DNA of 64,000 nt from Pseudomonas viridiflava (lineage in GTDB: Bacteria; Pseudomonadota; Gammaproteobacteria; Pseudomonadales; Pseudomonadaceae): the NCBI RefSeq assembly GCF_900582195.1, contig NZ_UTHA01000001.1:434001-498000 (forward strand), read 5' to 3'. Below the pieces are notes generated by a model. That model ran no database searches, was not told the origin of the DNA, and saw only the letters and a program-made list of their open reading frames with translations. The position numbers were made by a program, and so were the translations under genes. This document shows positions 42,019 to 51,259 of the stretch, piece by piece; positions within the stretch are counted from its first letter, which is position 1, and every line of letters starts with the position of its first letter.

Positions 42019-42972
42019 ATGACACGTAATCAAATCCCCGCTTCGCCAACCAATCGACCTCGCGCCTGGAGCGCAGTGGCGGCACTGTTGCTCAGCCTGA
42101 TGCTGGCGCCGACTGCCGCTTTCGCCGACGCCCAGGCACCTGCAACGCCAGCCGCCACCGAGCAAAGCGCATCAGCCGCCGCTCCCGCTGCCCCGGCCGC
42201 TACCGATCCGGTGCAAGCGGTTGACGCTGCCGACGTTCCTGAAGTGCTCGAAGCCGACAACAGCCTGGGCATGGCCCACGACCTGTCGCCATGGGGCATG
42301 TACCAGAACGCCGACATCATCGTGAAAATCGTGATGATCGGTCTGGCCATCGCGTCCATCATCACCTGGACCATCTGGATCGCCAAAGGCTTCGAGCTGA
42401 TGGGCGCCAAGCGTCGTCTGCGTGGTGAAATCGCCGCTCTGAAGAAAGCCACCACCCTTAAAGAAGCCAGCGCTACGGCCGGCAAGGAAGGCACCCTCGC
42501 CAACCTGCTGGTGCACGACGCGCTCGAAGAGATGCGCCTGTCGGTCAACAGCCGTGAGAAAGAAGGCATCAAGGAACGCGTGAGCTTCCGTCTCGAGCGT
42601 CTGGTAGCAGCCTGCGGTCGCAACATGAGCAGCGGCACCGGCGTGCTCGCCACCATCGGTTCCACCGCGCCGTTCGTCGGTCTGTTCGGTACCGTGTGGG
42701 GCATCATGAACTCCTTCATCGGCATCGCCAAAACCCAGACCACCAACCTAGCTGTCGTAGCGCCCGGTATTGCTGAAGCACTGCTGGCCACTGCATTGGG
42801 TCTGGTCGCGGCGATTCCTGCGGTAGTGATCTACAACGTCTTCGCCCGCTCCATTGCCGGTTACAAGGCGCAAGTTTCCGACGCCTCGGCAGAAGTGCTG
42901 CTGCTGGTCAGCCGTGACCTCGATCACCAGCCTGAGCGCAGCTCGCAGCCGCACATGGTCAAAGTGGGGTAA
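42019..42972 (+). CDS. exbB: TonB-system energizer ExbB
   Basis: 317 residues from the ATG at 42019; the frame is open 21 codons upstream. This is the long Pseudomonas form. A signal-like segment (AWSAVAALLLSLMLAPTAAF) is followed by an Ala/Pro-rich periplasmic stretch to about residue 85. Then three membrane segments of the MotA/TolQ/ExbB family follow, with TGVLATIGSTAPFVGLFGTV near 208-227 and APGIAEALLATALGLVAAIP near 250-269. It is the proton-channel part of the TonB complex. exbD starts six bases after the stop. Confidence 0.95.
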   Translation: MTRNQIPASPTNRPRAWSAVAALLLSLMLAPTAAFADAQAPATPAATEQSASAAAPAAPAATDPVQAVDAADVPEVLEADNSLGMAHDLSPWGMYQNADIIVKIVMIGLAIASIITWTIWIAKGFELMGAKRRLRGEIAALKKATTLKEASATAGKEGTLANLLVHDALEEMRLSVNSREKEGIKERVSFRLERLVAACGRNMSSGTGVLATIGSTAPFVGLFGTVWGIMNSFIGIAKTQTTNLAVVAPGIAEALLATALGLVAAIPAVVIYNVFARSIAGYKAQVSDASAEVLLLVSRDLDHQPERSSQPHMVKVG

Positions 42973-42978
42973 TCGGCC

Positions 42979-43407
42979 ATGGGCCTGCATTTGAAAGAAG
43001 GCGCAGACAACGATCTGGCCGAGAACCACGAAATCAACGTTACGCCGTTCATCGACGTGATGCTGGTGCTGTTGATCATCTTCATGGTGGCCGCTCCGTT
43101 GGCCACCGTGGACATCAAAGTCGACCTGCCTGCCTCGACCGCCAAACCGGCGCCGCGGCCAGAAAAACCGGTGTTCCTCAGCGTCAAGGCTGACCAGCGC
43201 CTGTACATCGGCGACGACGAAGTGAAAGCCGAAACCCTTGGCGCCGTGCTCGACGCCAAGACTCAGGGCAAGAAAGACACCACCATCTTCTTCCAGGCCG
43301 ATAAAGGCGTGGATTACGGCGACCTGATGAGCGTGATGGACAAGCTGCGCGGCGCCGGTTACCTGAAGGTCGGTCTGGTCGGACTTGAGACGGCAGCCAA
43401 GAAATGA
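42979..43407 (+). CDS. exbD: TonB-system protein ExbD
   Basis: 142 residues. One N-terminal membrane segment carries the essential aspartate in INVTPFIDVMLVLLIIFMVA (about residues 20-39), followed by a periplasmic domain. It couples proton flow to TonB. Its stop overlaps the tonB start by four bases (ATGA), showing tight translational coupling. Confidence 0.96.
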   Translation: MGLHLKEGADNDLAENHEINVTPFIDVMLVLLIIFMVAAPLATVDIKVDLPASTAKPAPRPEKPVFLSVKADQRLYIGDDEVKAETLGAVLDAKTQGKKDTTIFFQADKGVDYGDLMSVMDKLRGAGYLKVGLVGLETAAKK

Positions 43408-44150
43408 TCACGACGCGCCATAAGCTGACGCGTTACAGCGGTAGCCTGGCCGTGGTGCTGGGCGTGCATGCGCTGGCCATCGCGCTGGCACTGAACTGGA
43501 CCGCCCGCCCGCCCATCGAATTGCCGCCACAGGCAATGATGGTCGAGCTGGCCCCGGTTCCGGCCCCGCCACCGCCTGCTCCGCCGAAAGTCGTCACACC
43601 GCCGCAGCCACCGGCTCCGGTTGAAGAGTTGCCGATTCCGAAGCTGGCCGAAGCACCGAAAGCTGAAATCGCGGTGCAGAAACCCAAGCCGAAGCCCAAG
43701 CCGAAACCGCCGAAGCCGGTCGAGAAGAAGCTGCCCGATCCACCGAAGGAAAAACCTTCCGAGGAGAAACCGGCCGACACGCAACCGACTCAGGCACCGA
43801 CGGAGAAATCCGCCCAGCCTGCACCGGGGCCTTCGCCGGCTCAGATGGCTGCCAAGGCCAGCTGGCAAGGCACCCTGCTCGCGCATTTGGCCAAGTACAA
43901 AAAGTACCCGGCCAGTGCTCAGGCACGGGGCAAGGAAGGCTTGAACCGCCTGCGCTTCGTGGTGGATGCCGAAGGTAATGTGCTGTCGTTCGAACTGGTC
44001 GGCCGCTCGGGCAACGCTGATCTTGACCGGGCGACCCTGGAAATGATCCGCCGCGCACAGCCGCTGCCCAAGCCACCGGCCGACATGCTGAACAATGGCT
44101 CGATTGAAATTGTTGCGCCGTTTGTTTACTCCCTCGAACGCCGCCGCTAA
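43404..44150 (+). CDS. tonB: Energy-transducing protein TonB
   Basis: 248 residues. A single N-terminal membrane anchor (SLAVVLGVHALAIALALNW) carries the conserved histidine. A long Pro/Lys region follows (APPPPAPPKVV, then PKPKPKPKPPKPVEKK). The C-terminal TonB domain shows AHLAKYKKYPASAQARGKEG and RLRFVVDAEGNVLSFELVGR. It transmits energy to outer-membrane siderophore and vitamin receptors. Pseudomonads usually have several TonB copies; this one is linked to exbBD. Confidence 0.95.
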   Translation: MITTRHKLTRYSGSLAVVLGVHALAIALALNWTARPPIELPPQAMMVELAPVPAPPPPAPPKVVTPPQPPAPVEELPIPKLAEAPKAEIAVQKPKPKPKPKPPKPVEKKLPDPPKEKPSEEKPADTQPTQAPTEKSAQPAPGPSPAQMAAKASWQGTLLAHLAKYKKYPASAQARGKEGLNRLRFVVDAEGNVLSFELVGRSGNADLDRATLEMIRRAQPLPKPPADMLNNGSIEIVAPFVYSLERRR

Positions 44151-44165
44151 GCAACACCGCAATAC

Positions 44166-44258
44166 CCTGTGGGAGCGAGCCTGCTCGCGAAGGGGCCAGG
44201 TCAGTCAGAGCAGTTTCGTCTGACATACCGCATTCGCGAGCAAGCTCGCTCCCACAGG
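44166..44258. repeat. REP/REPIN-type inverted pair
   Basis: CCTGTGGGAGCGAGCCTGCT (one transition in the core) and its complement, about 45 bases apart, downstream of tonB. Confidence 0.9.
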
Positions 44259-44283
44259 ATGATGTAATAGCCATAGATCCAGC

Positions 44284-44310
44284 CCAAAAGGCACCGAAAG
44301 GTGCCTTTTG
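44284..44310 (+). terminator. Terminator-like hairpin after tonB
   Basis: AAAAGGCACC and GGTGCCTTTT with a GAAA loop form a stable stem with A/T arms. It lies about 134 bases after the tonB stop and before oxyR. Confidence 0.75.
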
Positions 44311-44427
44311 CGTATCTGCACGCGGCAAACCTACATTGCCCGGTGTCGCATTCCACACTCAGTCTGATAACGTGCGTCTATCGATTGCAGCCGGTATGCT
44401 TGGCCCGCATCTTCATGGACGCTTGCT

Positions 44428-45357
44428 ATGACCCTCACAGAATTACGCTACATCGTTACCCTCGCCCAAGAGCAGCATTTCGGCCACGCCGCCGAACGTT
44501 GCCACGTCAGCCAGCCGACCCTGTCGGTGGGCGTGAAGAAGCTTGAAGACGAACTCGGTGTGCTGATTTTCGAGCGCAGCAAAAGCGCCGTGCGCCTGAC
44601 CCCGGTCGGCGAAGGCATCGTCGCCCAGGCGCAGAAAGTGCTGGAGCAGGCCCAAGGCATCCGCGAACTGGCCCAGGCCGGTAAGAACCAGCTGACCGCG
44701 CCATTGAAAGTCGGCGCGATCTACACCGTCGGCCCGTACCTGTTCCCGCATCTGATTCCGCAACTGCACCGGGTCGCCCCGCAGATGCCGTTGTACATCG
44801 AAGAAAACTTCACCCACGTGCTGCGCGACAAACTGCGCAACGGCGAGCTCGACGCGATCATCATCGCCCTGCCGTTCAACGAAGCCGACGTGCTGACCCT
44901 GCCGCTGTACGACGAGCCGTTCTACGTCTTGATGCCGGCCCAGCACCCGTGGACGCAAAAAGAAACCATCGACGCCGGCCTGCTCAACGACAAGAGCCTG
45001 CTGCTGCTCGGCGAAGGCCACTGCTTCCGCGATCAAGTGCTGGAAGCCTGCCCGACCCTGACCAAGGGCAACGACGGCGCCAAGCACACCACGGTCGAAT
45101 CCAGCTCGCTGGAAACCATTCGGCACATGGTCGCGTCCGGTCTGGGCATCTCGATCCTGCCGTTGTCGGCCGTCGACAGCCATCACTACGCCCCAGGCGT
45201 GATCGAAGTGCGGCCACTGTCGCCGCCGGTGCCGTTCCGCACCGTGGCCATTGCCTGGCGCGCGAGCTTCCCACGGCCGAAAGCCATCGAGATCCTCGCC
45301 GACTCCATTCGCCTGTGTTCGGTGGCCAAGCCAGCGGCACCGGTTACAGCCGGTTAA
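44428..45357 (+). CDS. oxyR: Hydrogen peroxide-inducible regulator OxyR
   Basis: 309 residues, LysR family. The helix-turn-helix is HFGHAAERCHVSQPTLSVGV with KKLEDELGVLIFER. The redox-sensing cysteines C199 and C208 lie in GEGHCFRDQVLEACP, at the same numbers as in E. coli OxyR. Oxidation forms a disulphide that activates catalase and peroxidase genes. recG begins nine bases after its stop, the usual oxyR-recG run of pseudomonads. Confidence 0.96.
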   Translation: MTLTELRYIVTLAQEQHFGHAAERCHVSQPTLSVGVKKLEDELGVLIFERSKSAVRLTPVGEGIVAQAQKVLEQAQGIRELAQAGKNQLTAPLKVGAIYTVGPYLFPHLIPQLHRVAPQMPLYIEENFTHVLRDKLRNGELDAIIIALPFNEADVLTLPLYDEPFYVLMPAQHPWTQKETIDAGLLNDKSLLLLGEGHCFRDQVLEACPTLTKGNDGAKHTTVESSSLETIRHMVASGLGISILPLSAVDSHHYAPGVIEVRPLSPPVPFRTVAIAWRASFPRPKAIEILADSIRLCSVAKPAAPVTAG

Positions 45358-45366
45358 GCGAGCGTC

Positions 45367-47442
45367 ATGACGGAGCTGTCGCAAGTGTCGGTGACGGCAC
45401 TCAAGGGTGTCGGCGAAGCCATGGCCGAGAAATTGGCCAAGGTCGGCCTGGAGAATCTGCAGGACGTGCTGTTTCACCTGCCGCTGCGCTATCAGGATCG
45501 CACCCGCGTCGTGCCGATCGGCGCCCTGCGACCGGGACAGGATGCCGTGGTCGAAGGCACCGTCAGCGGCGCCGACGTGGTCATGGGCCGCCGCCGCAGC
45601 CTGGTCGTGCGCTTGCAGGACGGCACCGGCGGCCTCAGTCTGCGCTTCTACCATTTCAGCAATGCGCAGAAAGAAGGCCTCAAGCGCGGCACGCGGGTTC
45701 GCTGCTACGGCGAAGCCCGGCCCGGTGCGTCCGGCCTGGAAATCTACCACCCGGAATACCGCGCCATCACCGGTGACGAACCGCCGCCAGTGGATGAAAC
45801 CCTGACCCCGGTCTACCCACTCACCGAAGGCCTGACCCAAGCGCGTCTGCGCCAGCTGTGTCTGCAGACGCTGACGATGCTCAAGCCAGACACCCTGCCC
45901 GACTGGCTGCCAAACGAACTGGCGCGCGACTACCAACTGGCGCCGCTGGCCGACGCGATTCGCTATCTGCACAACCCGCCCGCCGATGCCGACGTCGATG
46001 AACTCGCCCTCGGCCATCACTGGGCGCAGCATCGTCTCGCTTTCGAGGAACTGCTGACGCACCAACTTTCACAACAACGTCTGCGCGAAAGCATGCGTTC
46101 GCTGCGCGCGCCAGCCATGCCGAAAGCGAAAAAGCTGCCGCCGAAATATCTGGCCAACCTCGGCTTCAACCCGACCGGTGCGCAACAGCGCGTCGGCAAT
46201 GAAATCGCCTACGACCTCAGTCAGCACGAACCGATGCTGCGTCTGATTCAAGGCGACGTGGGCGCGGGCAAAACCGTGGTCGCGGCCCTCGCCGCCCTGC
46301 AAGCGCTGGAGGCCGGTTATCAGGTCGCGCTGATGGCGCCGACCGAGATCCTCGCCGAACAGCACTTCATCACCTTCAAGCGCTGGCTCGAGCCGCTGGG
46401 CATTGAAGTCGCATGGCTGGCCGGCAAGCTCAAGGGCAAGAACCGCGTCGCCGCGCTGGAGCAGATCGCCAGCGGCGCACCCATGGTGGTCGGCACCCAC
46501 GCGTTGTTTCAGGACGAAGTGCAGTTCAAGAATCTGGCGCTGGTGATCATCGACGAACAACACCGCTTCGGCGTGCAGCAGCGTCTGGCGCTGCGGCAGA
46601 AAGGCGTCGGCGGGCGCATGTGCCCGCATCAACTGATCATGACTGCCACGCCGATTCCGCGGACGCTGGCGATGAGCGCCTACGCCGACCTCGACACCTC
46701 GATCCTCGACGAACTGCCACCCGGGCGTACCCCGGTCAACACCGTGCTGGTCACCGATACGCGCCGCGTTGAAGTCATCGAACGCGTGCGTGGTGCCTGT
46801 GCAGAGGGTCGGCAGGCCTATTGGGTGTGCACACTGATTGAAGAGTCGGAAGAGCTGACCTGTCAGGCCGCCGAAACCACCTTCGAAGACCTCACTCTTG
46901 CCCTCGGCGAACTGAAAGTCGGGCTGATTCACGGGCGCATGAAACCCGTCGAGAAGGCCGCCGTCATGGCCGAATTCAAGGCCGGCAACCTGCAACTGCT
47001 GGTCGCCACCACGGTGATCGAAGTCGGCGTCGACGTGCCCAACGCCAGCCTGATGATCATCGAAAACCCCGAGCGTCTTGGCCTCGCGCAACTGCACCAA
47101 TTGCGCGGCCGCGTTGGCCGGGGCAGCGCTGCCAGCCATTGCGTGCTGCTCTACCATCCGCCGCTGTCGCAGATCGGCCGCCAGCGTCTGGGCATCATGC
47201 GCGAAACCAACGACGGTTTCGTCATCGCCGAAAAAGACCTCGAACTGCGCGGCCCCGGGGAAATGCTCGGCACCCGCCAGACCGGCCTGCTGCAATTCAA
47301 AGTCGCCGACCTGATGCGCGACGCCGATCTGCTACCCGCCGTGCGCGACGCCGCGCAAGCCCTGCTGGAACGCTGGCCGACCCACGTCAGCCCATTGCTC
47401 GACCGCTGGCTGCGCCATGGGCAGCAATACGGCCAAGTGTGA
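45367..47442 (+). CDS. recG: ATP-dependent DNA helicase RecG
   Basis: 691 residues. An N-terminal wedge/OB region (LKGVGEAMAEKLAKVGLENL, then QDVLFHLPLRYQDRTRVVPI) precedes a superfamily 2 helicase core. Walker A is GDVGAGKT near 296-303, Walker B is IIDEQHRFGVQQR near 393-405, TATPIPRTLAM follows, and QLHQLRGRVGRG is motif VI. It reverses stalled forks and processes Holliday junctions. The TRG-type C-terminus is present. Confidence 0.97.
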   Translation: MTELSQVSVTALKGVGEAMAEKLAKVGLENLQDVLFHLPLRYQDRTRVVPIGALRPGQDAVVEGTVSGADVVMGRRRSLVVRLQDGTGGLSLRFYHFSNAQKEGLKRGTRVRCYGEARPGASGLEIYHPEYRAITGDEPPPVDETLTPVYPLTEGLTQARLRQLCLQTLTMLKPDTLPDWLPNELARDYQLAPLADAIRYLHNPPADADVDELALGHHWAQHRLAFEELLTHQLSQQRLRESMRSLRAPAMPKAKKLPPKYLANLGFNPTGAQQRVGNEIAYDLSQHEPMLRLIQGDVGAGKTVVAALAALQALEAGYQVALMAPTEILAEQHFITFKRWLEPLGIEVAWLAGKLKGKNRVAALEQIASGAPMVVGTHALFQDEVQFKNLALVIIDEQHRFGVQQRLALRQKGVGGRMCPHQLIMTATPIPRTLAMSAYADLDTSILDELPPGRTPVNTVLVTDTRRVEVIERVRGACAEGRQAYWVCTLIEESEELTCQAAETTFEDLTLALGELKVGLIHGRMKPVEKAAVMAEFKAGNLQLLVATTVIEVGVDVPNASLMIIENPERLGLAQLHQLRGRVGRGSAASHCVLLYHPPLSQIGRQRLGIMRETNDGFVIAEKDLELRGPGEMLGTRQTGLLQFKVADLMRDADLLPAVRDAAQALLERWPTHVSPLLDRWLRHGQQYGQV

Positions 47443-47521
47443 GCATCGTCGCAGTTTCTGACAGAACCTTCCGACAGAGCTGGTTATACTCCTGCCATTG
47501 TTTCAAAAACGGATACAGACC

Positions 47522-48922
47522 ATGACCGAAGCTGCTCTCGCCCCCGAATCTCCGCACGCTCCGTCTGTTATTCGGCTGCTGCTCAACAAGCTGGGCGTTG
47601 CCTACGAAGAAGTGCTCGACCACCACGGCCTCAATGCATCACGCAAGGTACAAGCCGTGTTGCTGGACGACGCCGTCGGCGCGTTGATGGTGCTGTTTCC
47701 ACAGAGCCAGTTGCTGGATCTCAATCGCCTCGCCGAACTCACTGGCCGGCGTCTGACTGCCGTCTCCACCGAACGCCTGGAAAAGATGCTCGGCAAACAC
47801 AGCCTGAGCCTGCTGCCGGGCCTGCCAGCGCTGACCAGTTCGCCGTGCCTCTACGAAGAAAGCCTGCTGCGCGAACCGAAGCTGCTGATCAACTCCGGCG
47901 AGCCGGGCCTGCTGTTGGAAATCGCCAGCGAAGACTTCAAGACCATGCTGACCAAGGCCAGCGCCGCCAACTTCGGCGAAGCCCTGAGCAGCATCCGCCC
48001 CAACCTCGACCGCCCGGACGATGACCGCGAGGAAATCACCCAGGCTGTGCAAGCGTTCACCGCGCGGCGGATTCAGCAGCGTCTGGAAGCGACCATCGAG
48101 ATTCCACCGCTGGCCGAAACCGCGCAAAAAATCATCAAGCTGCGCGTCGACCCCAACGCCACCATCGACGACATCACCGGCGTCGTTGAAACCGACCCGG
48201 CGCTGGCCGCGCAAGTGGTGAGCTGGGCGGCGTCGCCGTACTACGCCTCGCCGGGCAAGATTCGTTCGGTGGAAGACGCGATCGTCCGCGTGCTCGGTTT
48301 CGATCTGGTGATCAACCTCGCGCTGGGCCTGGCCCTCGGCAAGACCCTGAGCCTGCCCAAAGACCACCCGCAACACACCACACCGTACTGGCAGCAATCG
48401 ATCTACACCGCCGCCGTCATCGAAGGCCTGACCCGCGCCATGCCGCGCGCCCAGCGCCCGGAAGCCGGCCTGACGTATCTGGCCGGTCTGCTGCACAACT
48501 TCGGTTACCTGCTGCTGGCCCACGTCTTTCCGCCGCACTTCTCGCTGATCTGCCGCCACCTGGAGGTCAACCCGCACCTGTGCCACAGCTACATCGAGCA
48601 ACACTTGCTCGGTATAAGCCGTGAACAGATCGGCTCGTGGCTGATGCGCTACTGGGACATGCCCGACGAACTGGCCACCGCCCTGCGCTTCCAGCACGAC
48701 CCAAGCTACGACGGCGCCTACGCCGAATACCCGAACCTCGTCTGCCTGGCCGTGCGCCTGCTGCGCAGCCGCGGAATTGGCTCTGGCCCGGATGAAGATA
48801 TTCCGGATGCGCTGCTTGAACGTGTGGGTTTGACTCGCGACAAGGCCAACGACGTTGTCAGCAAAGTGCTTGAGGCTGAAGTACTGCTGCGCGAACTGGC
48901 TTCTCAGTTCAGCCAGGCATAA
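47522..48922 (+). CDS. YbaK-like and HDOD two-domain protein
   Basis: 466 residues from the ATG at 47522. Residues about 10-160 resemble the YbaK/aminoacyl-tRNA-deacylase fold (VIRLLLNKLGVAYEEVLDHH, AVLLDDAVGALMVLFPQSQL, DLNRLAELTGRRLTAVSTER). Residues about 190-400 form an HDOD domain with IPPLAETAQKIIKLRVDPNA, TGVVETDPALAAQVVSWAAS and AGLLHNFGYLLLAHVFP. HDOD domains are degenerate HD domains found in signalling proteins. The output is unknown. It follows recG by 79 bases and ends in a 13-base perfect hairpin. Confidence 0.87.
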   Translation: MTEAALAPESPHAPSVIRLLLNKLGVAYEEVLDHHGLNASRKVQAVLLDDAVGALMVLFPQSQLLDLNRLAELTGRRLTAVSTERLEKMLGKHSLSLLPGLPALTSSPCLYEESLLREPKLLINSGEPGLLLEIASEDFKTMLTKASAANFGEALSSIRPNLDRPDDDREEITQAVQAFTARRIQQRLEATIEIPPLAETAQKIIKLRVDPNATIDDITGVVETDPALAAQVVSWAASPYYASPGKIRSVEDAIVRVLGFDLVINLALGLALGKTLSLPKDHPQHTTPYWQQSIYTAAVIEGLTRAMPRAQRPEAGLTYLAGLLHNFGYLLLAHVFPPHFSLICRHLEVNPHLCHSYIEQHLLGISREQIGSWLMRYWDMPDELATALRFQHDPSYDGAYAEYPNLVCLAVRLLRSRGIGSGPDEDIPDALLERVGLTRDKANDVVSKVLEAEVLLRELASQFSQA

Positions 48923-48926
48923 ACAA

Positions 48927-48964
48927 CCCGCTCTCACGAGATCATTCTTATTCGTGAGAGCGGG
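48927..48964. terminator. Perfect hairpin between the HDOD and delta-60-repeat genes
   Basis: CCCGCTCTCACGA pairs with TCGTGAGAGCGGG around a 12-base loop. It lies between convergent genes and has no T-run; it may end transcription from both sides. Confidence 0.65.
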
Positions 48965-48986
48965 CCATCAGAGCGTTGTTTATTGA

Positions 48987-50348
48987 TCAGGCAATAAAGC
49001 GTGCTATCCATCCGCTTGTAGCAAAACTCAACCGGTCTTTCCAATACTCACCGCAGATGACGATTTTATTTTGCGCGGTGACGTGCAGATCCAAACTATT
49101 TTCCAGCTTCTCAGCCTGATCAAAAGTTACCCACCCACTACCGTTGAACGTCGAATCGAGCTCGCCGGTAAGACGATAACGTGCACAGACGGCGTGCATC
49201 TCATCAATAGCAAACCCTCCACCACTGGTGCCGGCGACAATCAACTTGCTTTCATCCACGTCGCCAAAGGCGCAGCTCGACCAATTTTGCCCAATCTCAG
49301 GCACAACTTTGGTAAATAACGGCTGGCCATTATTGAAGAGGGGGTGAGACGAGCCATCCGCACTGAGTACGACAATCACCCCTTCACCATCAAGGAAGCC
49401 GTCACCGACCTGGCCTCCTATCAACGCAATCATTCCGTCCTTTTTCCTCACGGCAATATCGCGAAAAATCGGCAGCCGTTCAGAGGACACAATGGCCGTC
49501 TTGAACTTGTCGTCGCGCATTCCATCTTTTGTGAAGCGCACGGCATAGGCACCGAAGGTGCCTTCATCATGAAAGTCGCCATACACCACCAAGCCACCGT
49601 CCGCTTGCACAGCCAGTCCACGGGCGGCGTTATCACCTGCCGGGCTCAACTCAGCCAATTCAACAGTGGCCGAACCGATCTTGTTGAAGGTGTCGTCAAA
49701 AGAACCATCAGGATTGAGTCGCATGACCAAGCCTTTGGTTTGCTGTGCCACATGATCAAAGCCAAAGAAGACCAACGCTATTTTGCCGTCTGGCAACTCG
49801 ATACCGGACGCTCCGGAATTGGCGCTGCTCTGAACAGCGGGCTTAGTATCTCGAGATACATTTTGGCGTGCGCGTGCAGCCGTGGCCGCTCGACTTAGTG
49901 TTACGGGTACGGAACCGTACGGAAACGTGACCACACCGTCCTCACCAAACTCATCGTTGAGTCGACCGTCCGGCAGCAACTGGATGGCAATGAAACCACT
50001 TTCATAACTCGGCGGCTGTGACATGTAATCGACCGTAACCAGCAACCCACCATTACTGAGCAAGCTCGCACCGAATTTCCCTGATAAAAGTTTTTCTCCT
50101 GTCAAAATTCGCGCAAAACCTTGCTGGTTCTCGCCAAACCCGGTACCAACATCAAGCTGCCCCTTTTCAGTAAGCCGCGCGACTACGAAGCCAGGGAACA
50201 CACCTGACTCATTTGCCACGACGAGCAGCCGACCGTCAGCCAAAGGAAGGACAACTTGCGGGGCAATGCTGACAAACTCAGGAAACGCCCAATCGAGTTT
50301 GCCGTCATTGGCAAATGTGGAATCAAGTTCGCCTGCTTGTACGGTCAT
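48987..50348 (-). CDS. Delta-60-repeat protein of unknown function
   Basis: 453 residues without a signal peptide. It contains about six copies of the delta-60 repeat (pattern GxLDxxFxxxG): GELDSTFANDGKL at 6-18, GQLDVGTGF, GRLNDEFGEDGVV, GSFDDTFNKIGSA, GMRDDKFKT and GELDSTFNGSGWV near the end. Stretches such as LPLADGRLLVVANESG and VQADGGLVVYGDF alternate with them, as in a beta-propeller. Many delta-60 proteins are secreted; this one lacks a visible export signal. No function can be given. Codon and base use look less G+C-rich than the housekeeping genes. Confidence 0.8.
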   Translation of the reverse strand: MTVQAGELDSTFANDGKLDWAFPEFVSIAPQVVLPLADGRLLVVANESGVFPGFVVARLTEKGQLDVGTGFGENQQGFARILTGEKLLSGKFGASLLSNGGLLVTVDYMSQPPSYESGFIAIQLLPDGRLNDEFGEDGVVTFPYGSVPVTLSRAATAARARQNVSRDTKPAVQSSANSGASGIELPDGKIALVFFGFDHVAQQTKGLVMRLNPDGSFDDTFNKIGSATVELAELSPAGDNAARGLAVQADGGLVVYGDFHDEGTFGAYAVRFTKDGMRDDKFKTAIVSSERLPIFRDIAVRKKDGMIALIGGQVGDGFLDGEGVIVVLSADGSSHPLFNNGQPLFTKVVPEIGQNWSSCAFGDVDESKLIVAGTSGGGFAIDEMHAVCARYRLTGELDSTFNGSGWVTFDQAEKLENSLDLHVTAQNKIVICGEYWKDRLSFATSGWIARFIA

Positions 50349-50420
50349 GTTGATAACTCTCCAATCCGGATAAGTCCCTTTACTGCTGGACGATCCCTAT
50401 GAGGCATCAACATCCAAACA

Positions 50421-50450
50421 AAAACACCTGTCACTTGTGACAGGTGTTCG
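50421..50450. terminator. Hairpin upstream of the delta-60-repeat gene
   Basis: AACACCTGTCAC pairs with GTGACAGGTGTT around TT, preceded by an A-run. It probably ends the minus-strand SCP2-like transcript, whose stop is 70 bases away. Confidence 0.6.
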
Positions 50451-50521
50451 TGGCTTTACACGCCAATTGACCGACTTATCGAGCCAAACCAATGACCCAC
50501 CGGGTTTTAAAAAATGGCGCT

Positions 50522-50905
50522 TCACGCCTTAGGCTTGGCTTTCCTCGGCTTCAAATATTTCATCAACCCCTGAAACCACATCACCAGCGCCGGATTACCC
50601 TTTAGCTGGATCGACTTGTCCTGAATCCCCTGCATAAACGCCAACTGCTTGTTCTTTGCCTGCATCGTCGCAAAGCCATAACCGGCATCTTTAAACGCAA
50701 TCGCAAACGCCGGCTCCGCCACTACTCCGGACTTGCTGGTAATGCGCTGATCCTTGACCACGAAATGCCGCGCCACTTTCCCATCCAGCGTCTGCAGCTG
50801 AAACACCAGATCCTTGTCACCCAACTGCTGCTGGAACGCAGGATTTGTCCGGCTGGCCTTACCCATCAACAAACCCATCATCCACAGAAGAAAACGAAAT
50901 TTCAT
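50522..50905 (-). CDS. Small SCP2-like (sterol-carrier-fold) protein
   Basis: 127 residues from the ATG at 50905, which has GAGG eight bases upstream; a GTG two codons earlier is the alternative. The N-terminus MKFRFLLWMMGLLMGKASRT is hydrophobic and may be a membrane anchor. The pattern DLVFQLQTLDGKVARHFVVK, PAFAIAFKDAGYGFATMQAK and IQLKGNPALVMWFQGLMKYL resembles the SCP2 lipid-binding fold. Ligand unknown. Confidence 0.72.
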   Translation of the reverse strand: MKFRFLLWMMGLLMGKASRTNPAFQQQLGDKDLVFQLQTLDGKVARHFVVKDQRITSKSGVVAEPAFAIAFKDAGYGFATMQAKNKQLAFMQGIQDKSIQLKGNPALVMWFQGLMKYLKPRKAKPKA

Positions 50906-51048
50906 GCGCACAGCCTCAAAAGGAAAATGAACGGCCGAGGCAGTGTAAGGGATTCGGACGATAACGCCAGTATCTGACGCTGTTGGAGGATGATGCAGCC
51001 CATTTCCCGCACGATGACTGCCAAGTCACGATTCAGCGCTCGTCCTCT

Positions 51049-51170
51049 GATCGTTCCCCCGCGTCGCGTGGGAATGCATCCCGAGACGCTCCGCGTCTCA
51101 CCGCTCACCTTTCCTACACCTGTTGAAACACATCCCTGTAGGAGCCGGCGAAGCCTGCGATCTTTTGATC
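51049..51170. repeat. Composite of two partial Pseudomonas intergenic repeats
   Basis: Bases 51049-51100 match the left half of the 15975 palindrome (TCGTTCCCCCGCGTCGCGTG, then GACGCTCCGCGTC). About 15 bases further, CTGTAGGAGCCGGCGAAGCC leads into TGCGATCTTTTGATC, a second type of short Pseudomonas REP-like sequence. Confidence 0.7.
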
Positions 51171-51259
51171 TTCCGGCCCGCGAATCTATGGGAAATTTCC
51201 TGCAAAGTGCGGGGCTGTCCATGAACTAGGCGAGTTGGCTGGCTATCGATAGGCTCTGT

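Noticed and set aside
44443..46065. 540-codon minus-strand frame across oxyR and recG
   Set aside because: Runs antisense through two well-supported genes and their junction, with no recognisable domain.
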